From Phycisphaerae bacterium (lineage in GTDB: Bacteria > Planctomycetota > Phycisphaerae > UBA1845 > UTPLA1), in the NCBI GenBank assembly GCA_019636475.1, contig JAHBXN010000002.1, positions 248,001 through 312,000 on the forward strand: 64,000 nt of DNA, written 5' to 3'. The translations under genes and the position numbers were made by a program. The notes under the pieces were generated by a model. That model worked only from the letters and a program-made list of their open reading frames with translations, searched no databases and was not told where the DNA came from. This document shows, one piece after another, positions 19,937 to 29,056 of the stretch (positions within the stretch are counted from its first letter, which is position 1; each line of letters opens with the position of its first letter).

Positions 19937-22219
19937 TTACTGCTCGAAGTCTGCCGCCTTCTCGGGCTTGCCCCATGTCCGATACATTTCAATGATGCGT
20001 TGCCGCGCGGCAATCACATCCGGATGCAATCGTCCCAACTTTGCTTGAAGGGCATCAAAGGAATCAATCAGGTACGGTTCCGCCTCGTCGAACCGGCCGG
20101 ACGCCGCAAGCGAAGCGCCGAGACGGCTCTGCGTGTCCACGACCTTCACGTGCGACCTGGGCAGTTTTTCGCCGAAGCAGTTCAGTGCTTCCCGGAAAGC
20201 CTCCGCGGAAGCATCGAAGCGGCCTTGGTCGAACAGAACCAGTCCGAGCGAATGCGCCGTCGCACCCGTGCGGCGGTCATCCGCGCCAAGGGCTTCTCGG
20301 CGACCCGCGAGCGCCCGCTGAAGCAGCGTCTCCGCCTCCGAAAGCTTCTTCTGAGGATAGAGCGTCATCGCAAGATTGTTCGCCGCAGTCAGTGTTCGAG
20401 GGTCATCCGCCCCGAAGGCGCTTTCGGTGGCAGCCAAGAGCCGTCGGCAGACGGGTTCCGCACTCGACGTGTCGCCGGTGGCGAACAATGCCGAGGCCAG
20501 ATTATTCATCGACTCAATGGTGTCTGCATTGGCTTCGCCGAGCGTGTCGCTGCGAATCGACAGTGCATCGTTGAGAAAGGCGGCGGCTCTCGTCGGATCG
20601 CCCGCTGCCGTCATCAGGCTGCCCAGGTCGTTCAGGAGTGTGGCACGACCAGCCGGGTTGTCTGAAAAGTCCCTCTCGATTCTGGACGAGGCCTGCTCCA
20701 GCATCTCGCCCAGTCCCGGCCATTTCACCGCGCCGCTCTTCGGCGACGACAACATCACAGCCCAGAAGCGGGAGATCGACTGCATCGCGTCGGCTCGCGC
20801 TTCGGCCGTCTCGGCCCGCCGGGTGAGTCGATCACGCAGAGCATCAAAATCCGCCAGTTGCGCCTGTACTTCTTGCATTCGTGCATTGATGGCCTCGCGC
20901 TCCGCACGCTCGGTCGCGAGTGCGGCCACCGCGGCTTCGCGTTCCCGGGCGGCAATGTCTCGCGCGGTTTTTTCGAGGGCAAGTTGCGTGCCCAGCTGCT
21001 GCTCAACTTCGACAACGCGCCGGTGGCCCGCCTGTCGAGTGGTCATGTGAATGTGCAAACCGAATGCCAGTACGGCCAGGGTCATGATAACGACCGAGAT
21101 GGTGCGCGACTTGTATCGCGTCGCCAGCTTCCGAAACTCATACATCGCCCCCGCGCGGCGAGCGCCGACAGGACGCCGGTCGAAGTAGTTCTCCAGATCG
21201 TGCAACAATGCGAGCACATTCTGATAGCGGTCGACCGGCTGTTTTTCCATCGCTTTCAGTACGATGGCTTCCAGATCGCCGCGCAGGCTGGCCTTGATGC
21301 TGCTGGGCTTGGGCGGCATCTCATTGCTGACCGCCTGAACAATTTCCCCGGCATTCTGAGAATCACAACTGTATGGCAGGCGGTCCGTCAGCAGTTCATA
21401 CAGAATCACGCCGAGTGTATAGACATCGCTGCGTACATCGAGATCGAAAAGCCGTCCCGAGACCTGCTCGGGACTTTTGTATACGAGGAACTCACGCAAT
21501 TCGCGTTTGGCGAAATCCTCACGGACCGGCACGATGTCCACATCGGTCACGCCGGCGACACCAAAGCCGACGAGCTTCGGGCTGCACTTGCCGTCAATCA
21601 GGATGTTGCTCGGCCGCAGGTCCCGGTGCAGAAGGCAGCGCTGATGAGCGTAGTGAACGGCCTCGCAGATTCGCGCGAAGATCGAGAGCCGATCGTCGAG
21701 TGACAGCTTGTGAATCGACAGGTACTCGTTGAGCGTGACGCCCTTGATGAATTCGCTCACGATGTAGCAGTGGCCTTCGCGTGTCGTTCCCGCATCCAGA
21801 AGCGCAGCCAATCCGGGATGGGCCAGATGGCGCAGTCGATCAATCTCGACGCGCGCGCGGTTGATTCGATCGAAGTCGGGTATGTCGCGATTGTAGATCA
21901 CCTTGATCGCAACGCGGCGTTTGGTTCGCGCGTCCTCGGCTTTGTACACGATGCTCGTGGACGTCTCGCTCACTGTGCGAATGATTCGGTAATCCTTGAT
22001 CATCGACTCGATATCGCAGTGGCCGACGGCTTCGCCATCGACTTCGTGCGCGGCGGTCGAATCCCAGGAGGCGGGTGCGACCGCAACGGAGGGCGTGCCC
22101 GCCTGCTTTGAAGGGGGATCGCCGATGACTTGCGTCTTGGTCGCGTCAGGCATGCTGAATGGATCGACACTCGTCTGATTGTTTGCGAACAATGATGATT
22201 CCTTTTCAGTCATTTTCAT
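19937..22219 (-). CDS. Ser/Thr kinase homologue with TPRs, probable pseudokinase
   Basis: The 760-residue protein has a Hanks-type kinase fold (about residues 77-350), a membrane helix (about 380-398), a coiled coil (about 410-475) and a C-terminal array of tetratricopeptide repeats (about 515-755, e.g. TLTAANNLAMTLYPQKKLSEAE). The kinase core keeps Lys106 in VAIK, Glu125 in helix C and His198-Arg199-Asp200. However, the glycine loop reads TVSETSTSIVY without glycines, and the DFG aspartate is glycine (VGFG at 217-220). HRDLK is HRDLR. Catalysis is therefore doubtful. The start is uncertain: ATG at 22219 or 22213, or a TTG at 22315 that adds 32 residues. It lies downstream of the secretin gene and may form part of that operon. 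Confidence 0.9.
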   Translation of the reverse strand: MKMTEKESSLFANNQTSVDPFSMPDATKTQVIGDPPSKQAGTPSVAVAPASWDSTAAHEVDGEAVGHCDIESMIKDYRIIRTVSETSTSIVYKAEDARTKRRVAIKVIYNRDIPDFDRINRARVEIDRLRHLAHPGLAALLDAGTTREGHCYIVSEFIKGVTLNEYLSIHKLSLDDRLSIFARICEAVHYAHQRCLLHRDLRPSNILIDGKCSPKLVGFGVAGVTDVDIVPVREDFAKRELREFLVYKSPEQVSGRLFDLDVRSDVYTLGVILYELLTDRLPYSCDSQNAGEIVQAVSNEMPPKPSSIKASLRGDLEAIVLKAMEKQPVDRYQNVLALLHDLENYFDRRPVGARRAGAMYEFRKLATRYKSRTISVVIMTLAVLAFGLHIHMTTRQAGHRRVVEVEQQLGTQLALEKTARDIAAREREAAVAALATERAEREAINARMQEVQAQLADFDALRDRLTRRAETAEARADAMQSISRFWAVMLSSPKSGAVKWPGLGEMLEQASSRIERDFSDNPAGRATLLNDLGSLMTAAGDPTRAAAFLNDALSIRSDTLGEANADTIESMNNLASALFATGDTSSAEPVCRRLLAATESAFGADDPRTLTAANNLAMTLYPQKKLSEAETLLQRALAGRREALGADDRRTGATAHSLGLVLFDQGRFDASAEAFREALNCFGEKLPRSHVKVVDTQSRLGASLAASGRFDEAEPYLIDSFDALQAKLGRLHPDVIAARQRIIEMYRTWGKPEKAADFEQ

Positions 22220-22371
22220 CACCCACGCGCAGAGGGCGAAGCCTTCAATCGCCGTTGAAGGCTTCACGTGCTCCGGAATGTCTGATTCAGGCCGGTTCGT
22301 CCACGCGGAGCGCAATACCAGCCTTGGCTCGATCGACCATGCAGATCGACCGGCAAGTCCGAATCGATCGT

Positions 22372-24645
22372 TCAGTCCGACAAAGCGCCCGGTTCACGCT
22401 CCTCAATCCCCCAGTTGCCCTGCAACCGGGAATGAATCGACCGCTTCGGCGCGGCATGCACGACTGTGCCGCTCGAGTTCTCTGATTGATTGCTGTCCGG
22501 TTTGCTGCTCTGCTGTCGATTGGGTGGAGCCGCGCCCTCAAGCATGCCCAGTCCGAAGAGCTCCCAATCGTCCGGATGTTGCATCAACTGGCCGGGAACC
22601 GGCGGAACCTGCCCCGGCTCGAGCGCTTCGACAAGATGCGGCGTCACGAGCACGACCAGTTCCGTATTGGAGCGTTGATAGTCAACTGAACTGAATAGCT
22701 GACCGAGGACCGGCACATCACCCAGTCCCGGAATCTTTGAGGCGATTGCGTTCACCGATTCGTTCAGCAGTCCGGCAATTGCAAAGGTCTTGCCATTCGG
22801 GCACTCAATGGTCGATTCGACGCGGCGCGTGCGGAACGTGAAAACGGGAATCGTGTCGATCTGGCGTGAACCCGGTACGGCATCACTCACCTCCGTCATC
22901 ACATGAAGCCGAATGATCTGGTCCGCGCCGACGGTTGGCGTGAATGCCAGGCGCACGCCGAATTCCTTGTACTCGATCGTGATTGCACCGGCGACCGCAC
23001 CGCCCTGGGCGACCGGAATCGGCACTTCGCCGCCCGCGAGAAACGTCGCCGTCTGACCGCTGATGGCTACAAGATTCGGCTCGGCCAGCGTTCTTGCCAG
23101 GCCGTTCGTACGGAGTGCGTTCATGAAGATCTGCAACTCGGCCTTTGGAAATCCGAACGTCACGTTGGTGTTCGTGCCGTTGCCGACTGCTCCGACACTG
23201 TAGAGCTGCTGACCGTTCAGAACATTGGCCAGTCCGCTCGAAGTGAATGTGGTCGGGTTCAAACTCCCCACGTTGTTCGCGAAGAAGAAGTCGCGCGACC
23301 AGTCCGATGCGCCAATCGCCCAATTGAACCCGAGATTCCGTAGCGCTTCCTTGTTGATCTCCGCGACGACCACCCGAAGGAGGGTCTGCTGCGTGCCGGA
23401 GACCGAGAGATGGTTTATCACATCGCGACCCTGGTAGGCGCGGGCAAGTTCCTCGATCTGACGCGCCGTGATCGGGTCCGATACGATTCCCTGAAGAACG
23501 AGTTGACCATTCAGAGAAGCAACGCGAACATCAGCCCGAGGTGCGAGCGAGCGGATCAGATCGGTCAGAACCAGAACGTTCGGCTCGACATATACCTGGA
23601 CCACGCGATGCTGCTGCGCCGCTCCCTGTCCAAGAGTGAGCACCAGCTGGGTGGTGCCGCTCGTTTTGCCAACGACGATCACGCGCGTCGGCGTCGGAAC
23701 AATGATATCCGCGATGTTCGGATCGACGATGTTCACCGCATCGACCGGACCGCTGAGATCAAGCTCGACGGACGTGTTCGTGCACAGTCGCACCAGCTCA
23801 GTCGGCCGATCGCGCTGTGTCATGTTGGTTATGGAAATCCCCGACTGCGACGTCCTCGTCAGCCCGACATCGCCGGCCGATGCAGCCGCTGAGGGCGTGT
23901 CCTGCCTGCCCGCCGTTGTCACGGTCGCCGCCTGGACGCCCGTCGCTTTGGATTGGTGAATGATCGGCTGCGGCTCAGAGGTGCGCGGCGCCGGCATCGT
24001 AAAATCCTGAAATCCCTCGGTTGAGTCAAAATCGTCCGACTCGGAGTCGGAATCGCCGAAGTCTGCGGGGTCGTCGGATCGGACTGGATCGTATCGCACA
24101 GTCGAGACCACCGGAGCGGTGTGAATGACGCTGATTCCCGATCGCTGCGGGGTTGCATTCAAGGCGTTCATGCTGATCTGCGAGTCGGCACCGGCCGCGC
24201 GATGGTCGACCGCTCGGGGCGTGGCGGACGGCTTCGCGAACGCGCCTGTGAGACATTCTGAAATGGGCGCGATGTCCCAACCATCGAAATCGTCGAGCGT
24301 CTCAGCGGAGTCGGCGCGATCGTTCGGCTCATCAGCGGCGGCTGCCGGAGTTGCAGCGGGACCGATGGCCCAGCCTTCGTAGTCGAAGTCGTCTGATTCC
24401 GATTGAGTTGCGGTATCAATCGAAGACCCGATGCCCGGCCGTTCTCCCGTCGCACCGTCGCCAGGATTGTACGGGCCGATCCGGCCGCGTTCGAACCCGG
24501 CTGCGGACACGATCCAGGCGGTTCGGGCACATTCGCATGCCAGGACCAGCTCCCGCGCAACCGCAACGCCACTCCATCCGCTGATCGGAGCCGAATTGGC
24601 ATTCATTAGCACCGACACACTGAAGAGAGAGATGTAAGATATCAT
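22372..24645 (-). CDS. Tad/type II-family secretin (CpaC/RcpA-like)
   Basis: The roughly 757-residue outer-membrane secretin has a signal-like N-terminus (MISYISLFSVSVLMNANSA) and a long acidic, probably disordered region (about 60-280). A pilus-assembly N-domain with VDPNIADIIVPTPTRVIV follows, then a BON-like segment (VASLNGQLVLQGIVSD) and the secretin core (FLAGGEVPIPVAQGG, IAGLLNESV, VPVLGQLFSS, NTELVVLVTPHLV). This order is that of CpaC/RcpA in Tad/Flp pilus systems. The ATG at 24645 is preferred; a GTG at 24660 is possible, and neither has a clear ribosome site. It follows a PilZ gene and lies opposite a CpaE-like ATPase, so the region is a split part of a Tad-like system without its CpaF ATPase, platform proteins or pilin. 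Confidence 0.92.
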   Translation of the reverse strand: MISYISLFSVSVLMNANSAPISGWSGVAVARELVLACECARTAWIVSAAGFERGRIGPYNPGDGATGERPGIGSSIDTATQSESDDFDYEGWAIGPAATPAAAADEPNDRADSAETLDDFDGWDIAPISECLTGAFAKPSATPRAVDHRAAGADSQISMNALNATPQRSGISVIHTAPVVSTVRYDPVRSDDPADFGDSDSESDDFDSTEGFQDFTMPAPRTSEPQPIIHQSKATGVQAATVTTAGRQDTPSAAASAGDVGLTRTSQSGISITNMTQRDRPTELVRLCTNTSVELDLSGPVDAVNIVDPNIADIIVPTPTRVIVVGKTSGTTQLVLTLGQGAAQQHRVVQVYVEPNVLVLTDLIRSLAPRADVRVASLNGQLVLQGIVSDPITARQIEELARAYQGRDVINHLSVSGTQQTLLRVVVAEINKEALRNLGFNWAIGASDWSRDFFFANNVGSLNPTTFTSSGLANVLNGQQLYSVGAVGNGTNTNVTFGFPKAELQIFMNALRTNGLARTLAEPNLVAISGQTATFLAGGEVPIPVAQGGAVAGAITIEYKEFGVRLAFTPTVGADQIIRLHVMTEVSDAVPGSRQIDTIPVFTFRTRRVESTIECPNGKTFAIAGLLNESVNAIASKIPGLGDVPVLGQLFSSVDYQRSNTELVVLVTPHLVEALEPGQVPPVPGQLMQHPDDWELFGLGMLEGAAPPNRQQSSKPDSNQSENSSGTVVHAAPKRSIHSRLQGNWGIEEREPGALSD

Positions 24646-24680
24646 ATTGCAATGACCCACTTGTCGTTTGGGGATCCATT

Positions 24681-25043
24681 TCAGGCGAACTTAAGCCTGA
24701 CTCCGATTTTGTAACCGCCCAGAGTTTGCGTGCAGTGACGGACCTCGCCGACGACATGGAACGGCTTGCCATCGGGATTGAGCTCAATCAAGACCGGCGT
24801 ACCGATCTCGATGTCTGTTTCGCCTTTCAGCATGATTCCGCTGTTCGATAAATTGACCACGCCCAGCCTTCGCCGCGATGTCTGGCCTTCGGCATCCAGC
24901 AGAACGACCGCTTCAAACTGGTAAGGGCTCCGTTCTTCCTGTCGGTGCGGGGCGGCCCGCACGGTGGCGCCGTTCGCCTCTCTGACGAATTTCATCCATT
25001 CGCCTCGTGTCGCGAAAACCACATCCAAGTTGCGTGAAGTCAT
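24681..25043 (-). CDS. PilZ-domain protein
   Basis: The 120-residue protein is essentially one PilZ domain. The RxxxR motif appears in APHRQEERSPY, and the second binding motif is represented by VVNLSNSGIML, where Asn replaces Asp in D/NxSxxG. The C-terminal strand VGEVRHCTQTLGGYKIGVRL is typical. PilZ domains bind cyclic di-GMP and pass the signal to a partner. It sits 35 bases upstream of the secretin start on the same strand, which suggests c-di-GMP control of the pilus or secretion machine. That connection is inferred from position. Confidence 0.85.
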   Translation of the reverse strand: MTSRNLDVVFATRGEWMKFVREANGATVRAAPHRQEERSPYQFEAVVLLDAEGQTSRRRLGVVNLSNSGIMLKGETDIEIGTPVLIELNPDGKPFHVVGEVRHCTQTLGGYKIGVRLKFA

Positions 25044-25372
25044 TTCAATCCACCAGGGTTACGCCGGAACGCACATACAGCCCTCGACGGTCGTCGCAGC
25101 TATATCGGAACCGGACCCAAGCCCCATAAGGGACAGTCCGAAACAATTTTGCGGACAAGCTGGTACGCAAATCCTTATAGGACGCCGCACGGTCCGGCAA
25201 AATCAGCCAAAGCCTCCGCCCTTCGGACACGATAGGTAAGAGACCGGACGCCCAATTCGAGGCATAGCCTGGCTTGGAAGCGGTGATGCGGTATTGCACT
25301 TCGGCCGTGCGCCGAAGCCTTGTATGAAGTCTTGCCGAGTTAACGATCCGGCACCCTGCGGAGGTAACGGCC
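25044..25372 (-). other. 329-base divergent spacer; holds a doubtful short frame
   Basis: This spacer lies between the PilZ gene (minus) and the CpaE-like gene (plus). A minus-strand frame ends at 25045 with TGA one base before the PilZ ATG. Its ATG at 25395 lies inside the CpaE-like gene, and an internal GTG at 25299 would give 84 residues. Third-position base use is mixed, there is no ribosome site and I recognise no domain, so I do not call it a gene. The region must contain promoters for both neighbours. Confidence 0.4.
25299..25317. repeat. Perfect inverted repeat upstream of the CpaE-like gene
   Basis: CTTCGGC and GCCGAAG form a perfect 7-base inverted repeat around the 5-base loop CGTGC. 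It lies about 56 bases upstream of the GTG start of the CpaE-like gene and 256 bases upstream of the PilZ gene, in their shared regulatory spacer. It could be an operator or an RNA hairpin; no T-tract follows on either strand. Confidence 0.4.
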
Positions 25373-26509
25373 GTGAGCGCGAAGAAGCTTTGCATCCACC
25401 AGATCGACGACCCGGTATTTCGTACGCTGACGGACTACAAGATCGTCGCGACTTCGAAGAACCGGGATGAGTTGCGCAACATCATCGGCGCGGAGCACGT
25501 CGCCGCGCTGATTATTGATCTCGATGCACAGGATGCATTTGATATCGTCGTGGAAGCACTGGAAATCAGGCCCGGCCTGGCCGTCATCGGGGTCACGGGC
25601 AGCAACGATGTGAACCGGATCATTCGGGCCCAACGCGCAGGCTGCCGTCAACTCACCTGCAAGCCGCTCGATGAAAACGACCTGCGCTCCGCGCTGAAGC
25701 GCGCCCTGGCGGAATCGGATGAGCGACCGGCCGTCGGCAAGACCATCGCCGTGATCGGAACACAGGGCGGCGCCGGCGCCACCACGGTGTCATGCTACCT
25801 CGCCATGTCGATCGCTGACTTCTCCCCGACACTCGCCTTCCTTGATCTCGATCTCGAATTCGGCACCGTCGCAAAGGCATGGGACCTCAGCCCACGATAC
25901 ACCATTGCCGACCTGCGCGAGCACGGCGAGATCGATCGCCACACGCTCGAAGAAACGCTGCTCGACCTGCCATCCGGAATATCAGTACTGCCAAGGCCGG
26001 AAGAGATCGAGCAATCCCACACGATCGACGAGACGCTCGTTCGAAATATTCTGAACACCGCCGGTTCAACTTTCCCGTATGTCGTGATTGATCTTCCACG
26101 CAAACTCGACGCGATAACCGGTGCGGCCATCGAAGCATGCCATAAACTGCTGATCGTGACACAACTGAATGTAACCGGCATTCTGAATGCGGGCCGCCTG
26201 CACGACGGCCTGACCCGCTTTGGTGTGCCGGCCGAGAAGATGGAATTCGCGATTAACCGCTTTTCGAAGGGAATCTCACCACTCGATGTGAAATCCCTCG
26301 AACAAAAGGTCCACAAGAAGTCAATTGGCGTGATTCCGAACCATTACAAGTCCCTTTCCGTGGCGAGCGACCTGGGGCAGCCGGTATCCGAAAGCAACCC
26401 CGTTCGAAAGGCAATCAACGAAATCGCTAACACACTTTGCGGGCGAGAGGCCGCGCCCGTGGCCACTGGCTGGATGGCACGACTCGGATTCGGTGGCTCG
26501 AAAGACTAA
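25373..26509 (+). CDS. CpaE-like receiver-ParA/MinD ATPase
   Basis: The 378-residue protein has an N-terminal receiver-like domain (about 1-112), with an unusually short first helix, an acidic pair (IDDP), Asp49/Asp51, Thr75 and Lys97. A ParA/MinD-type P-loop ATPase follows, whose Walker A is GTQGGAGATT (129-138). The lysine of the deviant Walker A is missing, as is usual for CpaE proteins, which place Tad pili at the cell pole. The GTG start is supported by GGAGG eight bases upstream. It is divergent from the PilZ-secretin-kinase block. It probably positions or organises the secretin complex. Confidence 0.9.
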   Translation: MSAKKLCIHQIDDPVFRTLTDYKIVATSKNRDELRNIIGAEHVAALIIDLDAQDAFDIVVEALEIRPGLAVIGVTGSNDVNRIIRAQRAGCRQLTCKPLDENDLRSALKRALAESDERPAVGKTIAVIGTQGGAGATTVSCYLAMSIADFSPTLAFLDLDLEFGTVAKAWDLSPRYTIADLREHGEIDRHTLEETLLDLPSGISVLPRPEEIEQSHTIDETLVRNILNTAGSTFPYVVIDLPRKLDAITGAAIEACHKLLIVTQLNVTGILNAGRLHDGLTRFGVPAEKMEFAINRFSKGISPLDVKSLEQKVHKKSIGVIPNHYKSLSVASDLGQPVSESNPVRKAINEIANTLCGREAAPVATGWMARLGFGGSKD

Positions 26510-26776
26510 TTCCGACCCGCTGGAAGCCATGTCGCACCGACCACCGCGCCAGCCCGACCACCAACGGGGACGCGCACTTTCTGCCGGTCCGTAATCTGGC
26601 GCATCGGTTTCAAGGCGCAAGAATCGCCGATTGAGCAGAATCGCCCCACGACAGGGATCACGCAACACAATCGAAACCGGTTTGATACGACTCTAAAATG
26701 GCGCAACAACCGGCAACAGCAGTCGCTTTGATCATCATGCCGTACGTCTGCATTGCCGTGTAGAATTCGCGATCAA

Positions 26777-27895
26777 ATGAGCCGAAAAACCACCATTCTC
26801 ATAACGGCCGGCACACGACCCGAAGCGATCAAGGTCGCCCCGTTGATCCGAACCCTTCAGGAGCGGGACTTCGCGCGCGTGAGGGTGCTTGCGACGGCAC
26901 AGCATCGCGACCTGCTGGATCAGGTCTTCCGATTCTTCAACATCCGGCCGGATGTTGATCTAAATATCATGCAGCCCGGACAGACGCTGGCCGAGCTGAC
27001 CAGTCGGCTCATTCCGGCGATCGACCAGGCACTTGCAATTGAGCAGCCCGACATCGTTCTCGCGCAGGGCGATACAACAACCGTCATGACGACGGCATTG
27101 GCGTGCTTTTACCGTCGAATTCCCTTCGGCCACGTCGAAGCCGGCCTGCGTACGAATGACCGGCATTATCCATTCCCTGAGGAGATCAATCGGGTCATCG
27201 TCAGCCGGCTGGGCGATCTGCACTTTTCTCCGACTGAACAGACCCGCGAGAATCTGTTGCACGAAGGCGTCAGCCCGGAGTCCATCTTCGTCACGGGCAA
27301 CACGGTCATCGACGCGTTGTTGTGGGCCGCCGCAAAGGCCGACCTCCCTCAGACGTTTCAGCCGTCGGGCGGCCGCCGAATGCTGCTGGTCACAGCGCAT
27401 CGAAGGGAGAATTTCGGCGAACCGCTTCGCGAAATCTGCCACGCCATCGCCGACCTCGTGAAATTGCGAGCAGTCGAAGTGGTCTATCCGGTGCATCCGA
27501 ATCCCAACGTCGTGCAAATGACAAACGAGATGCTGGGCGGCCTGCCCGGCGTACAATTGGTGCCGCCGCTTGACTATCCTCAATTCGTCGCGGCCATGAA
27601 GGCGGCGCATCTGATCCTCACCGACTCAGGCGGGGTACAGGAAGAAGCGCCCTCGCTCGGCAAACCGGTCCTGGTACTCCGTGACGAAACTGAACGGCCC
27701 GAAGGTGTCGCTGTGGGAACGGCCGCGCTGGTGGGCCCTCACCGCGAGCGCATCGTATCGAAAGCGATTGAGCTACTCGACAATTCAGCGTCTTATGAAC
27801 TCATGGCGCGGGCGCACAATCCATTTGGAGACGGCCGGGCATCGGAGCGAATCGCGGACGCGCTGGAGAAATTTCTGGCGGGCAACCGGGCCTGA
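26777..27895 (+). CDS. wecB: UDP-N-acetylglucosamine 2-epimerase (non-hydrolysing)
   Basis: The 372-residue protein has the full motif set of the non-hydrolysing family: TAGTRPEAIKVAP near the N-terminus, LAQGDTTTV, HVEAGLRTND, and TDSGGVQEEAPSLGKPVL near the C-terminus. It interconverts UDP-GlcNAc and UDP-ManNAc in the cytoplasm for cell-surface polysaccharide synthesis. I take the ATG at 26777; an in-frame start 24 bases upstream exists but gains nothing. The 267-base spacer upstream shows no gene. It is followed 41 bases later by a glycosyltransferase, with which it is probably cotranscribed. Confidence 0.95.
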   Translation: MSRKTTILITAGTRPEAIKVAPLIRTLQERDFARVRVLATAQHRDLLDQVFRFFNIRPDVDLNIMQPGQTLAELTSRLIPAIDQALAIEQPDIVLAQGDTTTVMTTALACFYRRIPFGHVEAGLRTNDRHYPFPEEINRVIVSRLGDLHFSPTEQTRENLLHEGVSPESIFVTGNTVIDALLWAAAKADLPQTFQPSGGRRMLLVTAHRRENFGEPLREICHAIADLVKLRAVEVVYPVHPNPNVVQMTNEMLGGLPGVQLVPPLDYPQFVAAMKAAHLILTDSGGVQEEAPSLGKPVLVLRDETERPEGVAVGTAALVGPHRERIVSKAIELLDNSASYELMARAHNPFGDGRASERIADALEKFLAGNRA

Positions 27896-27936
27896 CCGGC
27901 AGACTGGCGAATCATCGCGGAAATCGCGAGACTGTC

Positions 27937-29055
27937 GTGGTGGCGCGACCACTCACCATCCTGATGCAGAATCGGCCTGATTCGCTGACACATCCCGGCG
28001 GCGACACCGTGCAAATGGAGCGCACCGCGGCCTTTCTTCGCGACCAGGGCCACCGTATTGACATCTCTCTGGAATCAGCTCCGGACCTGCGAGCTTATGA
28101 TCTGGTACACATGTTCAATCTGACGCGGCCGCTGGAGACGCACGCGCAGGCAGTGAACGCCGTTCGACAGCGCAAGCCATATCTCCTCTCGTCGGTTTAC
28201 TGGAATCTTGAGTCGGCCGTCCCGTGGAGTGCGTACGAATTTCCGCGGAATTACTGGCGCCGGTTCGTCCCGGTCTCGGTGCGAAATGCCATTCATTCGG
28301 CACGCGGCCGGATTCGAGGCGTTGCAGCAACCAGCGGCGACGCCGCGACGCTTCAGGCCCAAATCGTGCGCGACGCGGCATTTATTCTGCCGAATTCGCA
28401 AGCCGAGAAGCGGCATCTGCTCGAACAATTCCCTTTCCTGCCGCACGATCGGCTCGTGGTCGTGCTGAACGGCATCGATCCACCCGAATCGGAATCATCG
28501 AGTCAATCGGAATCGGCTGATGACGGGGCATCAACCGGCGACGCCCGCGGCGCATTCGTTTGCGCCGGCGCAATCGGCCCGCGAAAGAACCAGCTCAACC
28601 TCGTCCGGGCATTTCGCGAATTGGGCGATGAGAGACTGGTGATCATCGGCAATCCCTCGCCCGGCAGCGATCGATATCTGCGGGCCGTTCAAGTCGCGAG
28701 CGGCGCGCACGTCACCATGCACAACGCAGTCGACCATGCCCGTATGCACGCGATTTTGCGCGGAGCGAAAGCGCTCGTGCAGCCGTCCTACATCGAAACG
28801 CCCGGTCTTGCGGCAATGGAGGCGGCTGCGATGGGTGTGCCGATCGTGGTCGGAGATTTACCGCCTGTTCGAGAGTATTTCGGCGAACTGGGATTCTATT
28901 GCAATCCGAACTCGACGCGAAGCATCGCCGAGGCCTGTCGCGCCGTGCTAGCGGCGCCGCGGCGCGGCGGCCAGGAATTCGCGGCACGATTTGAGTGGCG
29001 GACGGTGCTGCGGCCGCTGATTTCCGTCTGCGCCGAACTCGCGGATGCAGTCTGA
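27937..29055 (+). CDS. Family 4 glycosyltransferase
   Basis: The 372-residue GT-B glycosyltransferase starts at GTG 27937. The N-terminal domain has THPGGDTVQMERTAAFL, typical of acceptor-binding lobes in this group. The C-terminal GT4 domain has GAIGPRKNQLNLVRAF and the E-x7-E region ETPGLAAMEAAAMGVPIVVG. Between the lobes is an odd Ser/Glu/Asp-rich insertion (about residues 185-202). It adds a sugar from a nucleotide donor to a surface glycan; donor and acceptor are unknown. The gene ends one base from the end of the convergent metal ATPase gene. Confidence 0.9.
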   Translation: MVARPLTILMQNRPDSLTHPGGDTVQMERTAAFLRDQGHRIDISLESAPDLRAYDLVHMFNLTRPLETHAQAVNAVRQRKPYLLSSVYWNLESAVPWSAYEFPRNYWRRFVPVSVRNAIHSARGRIRGVAATSGDAATLQAQIVRDAAFILPNSQAEKRHLLEQFPFLPHDRLVVVLNGIDPPESESSSQSESADDGASTGDARGAFVCAGAIGPRKNQLNLVRAFRELGDERLVIIGNPSPGSDRYLRAVQVASGAHVTMHNAVDHARMHAILRGAKALVQPSYIETPGLAAMEAAAMGVPIVVGDLPPVREYFGELGFYCNPNSTRSIAEACRAVLAAPRRGGQEFAARFEWRTVLRPLISVCAELADAV

Positions 29056-29056
29056 C

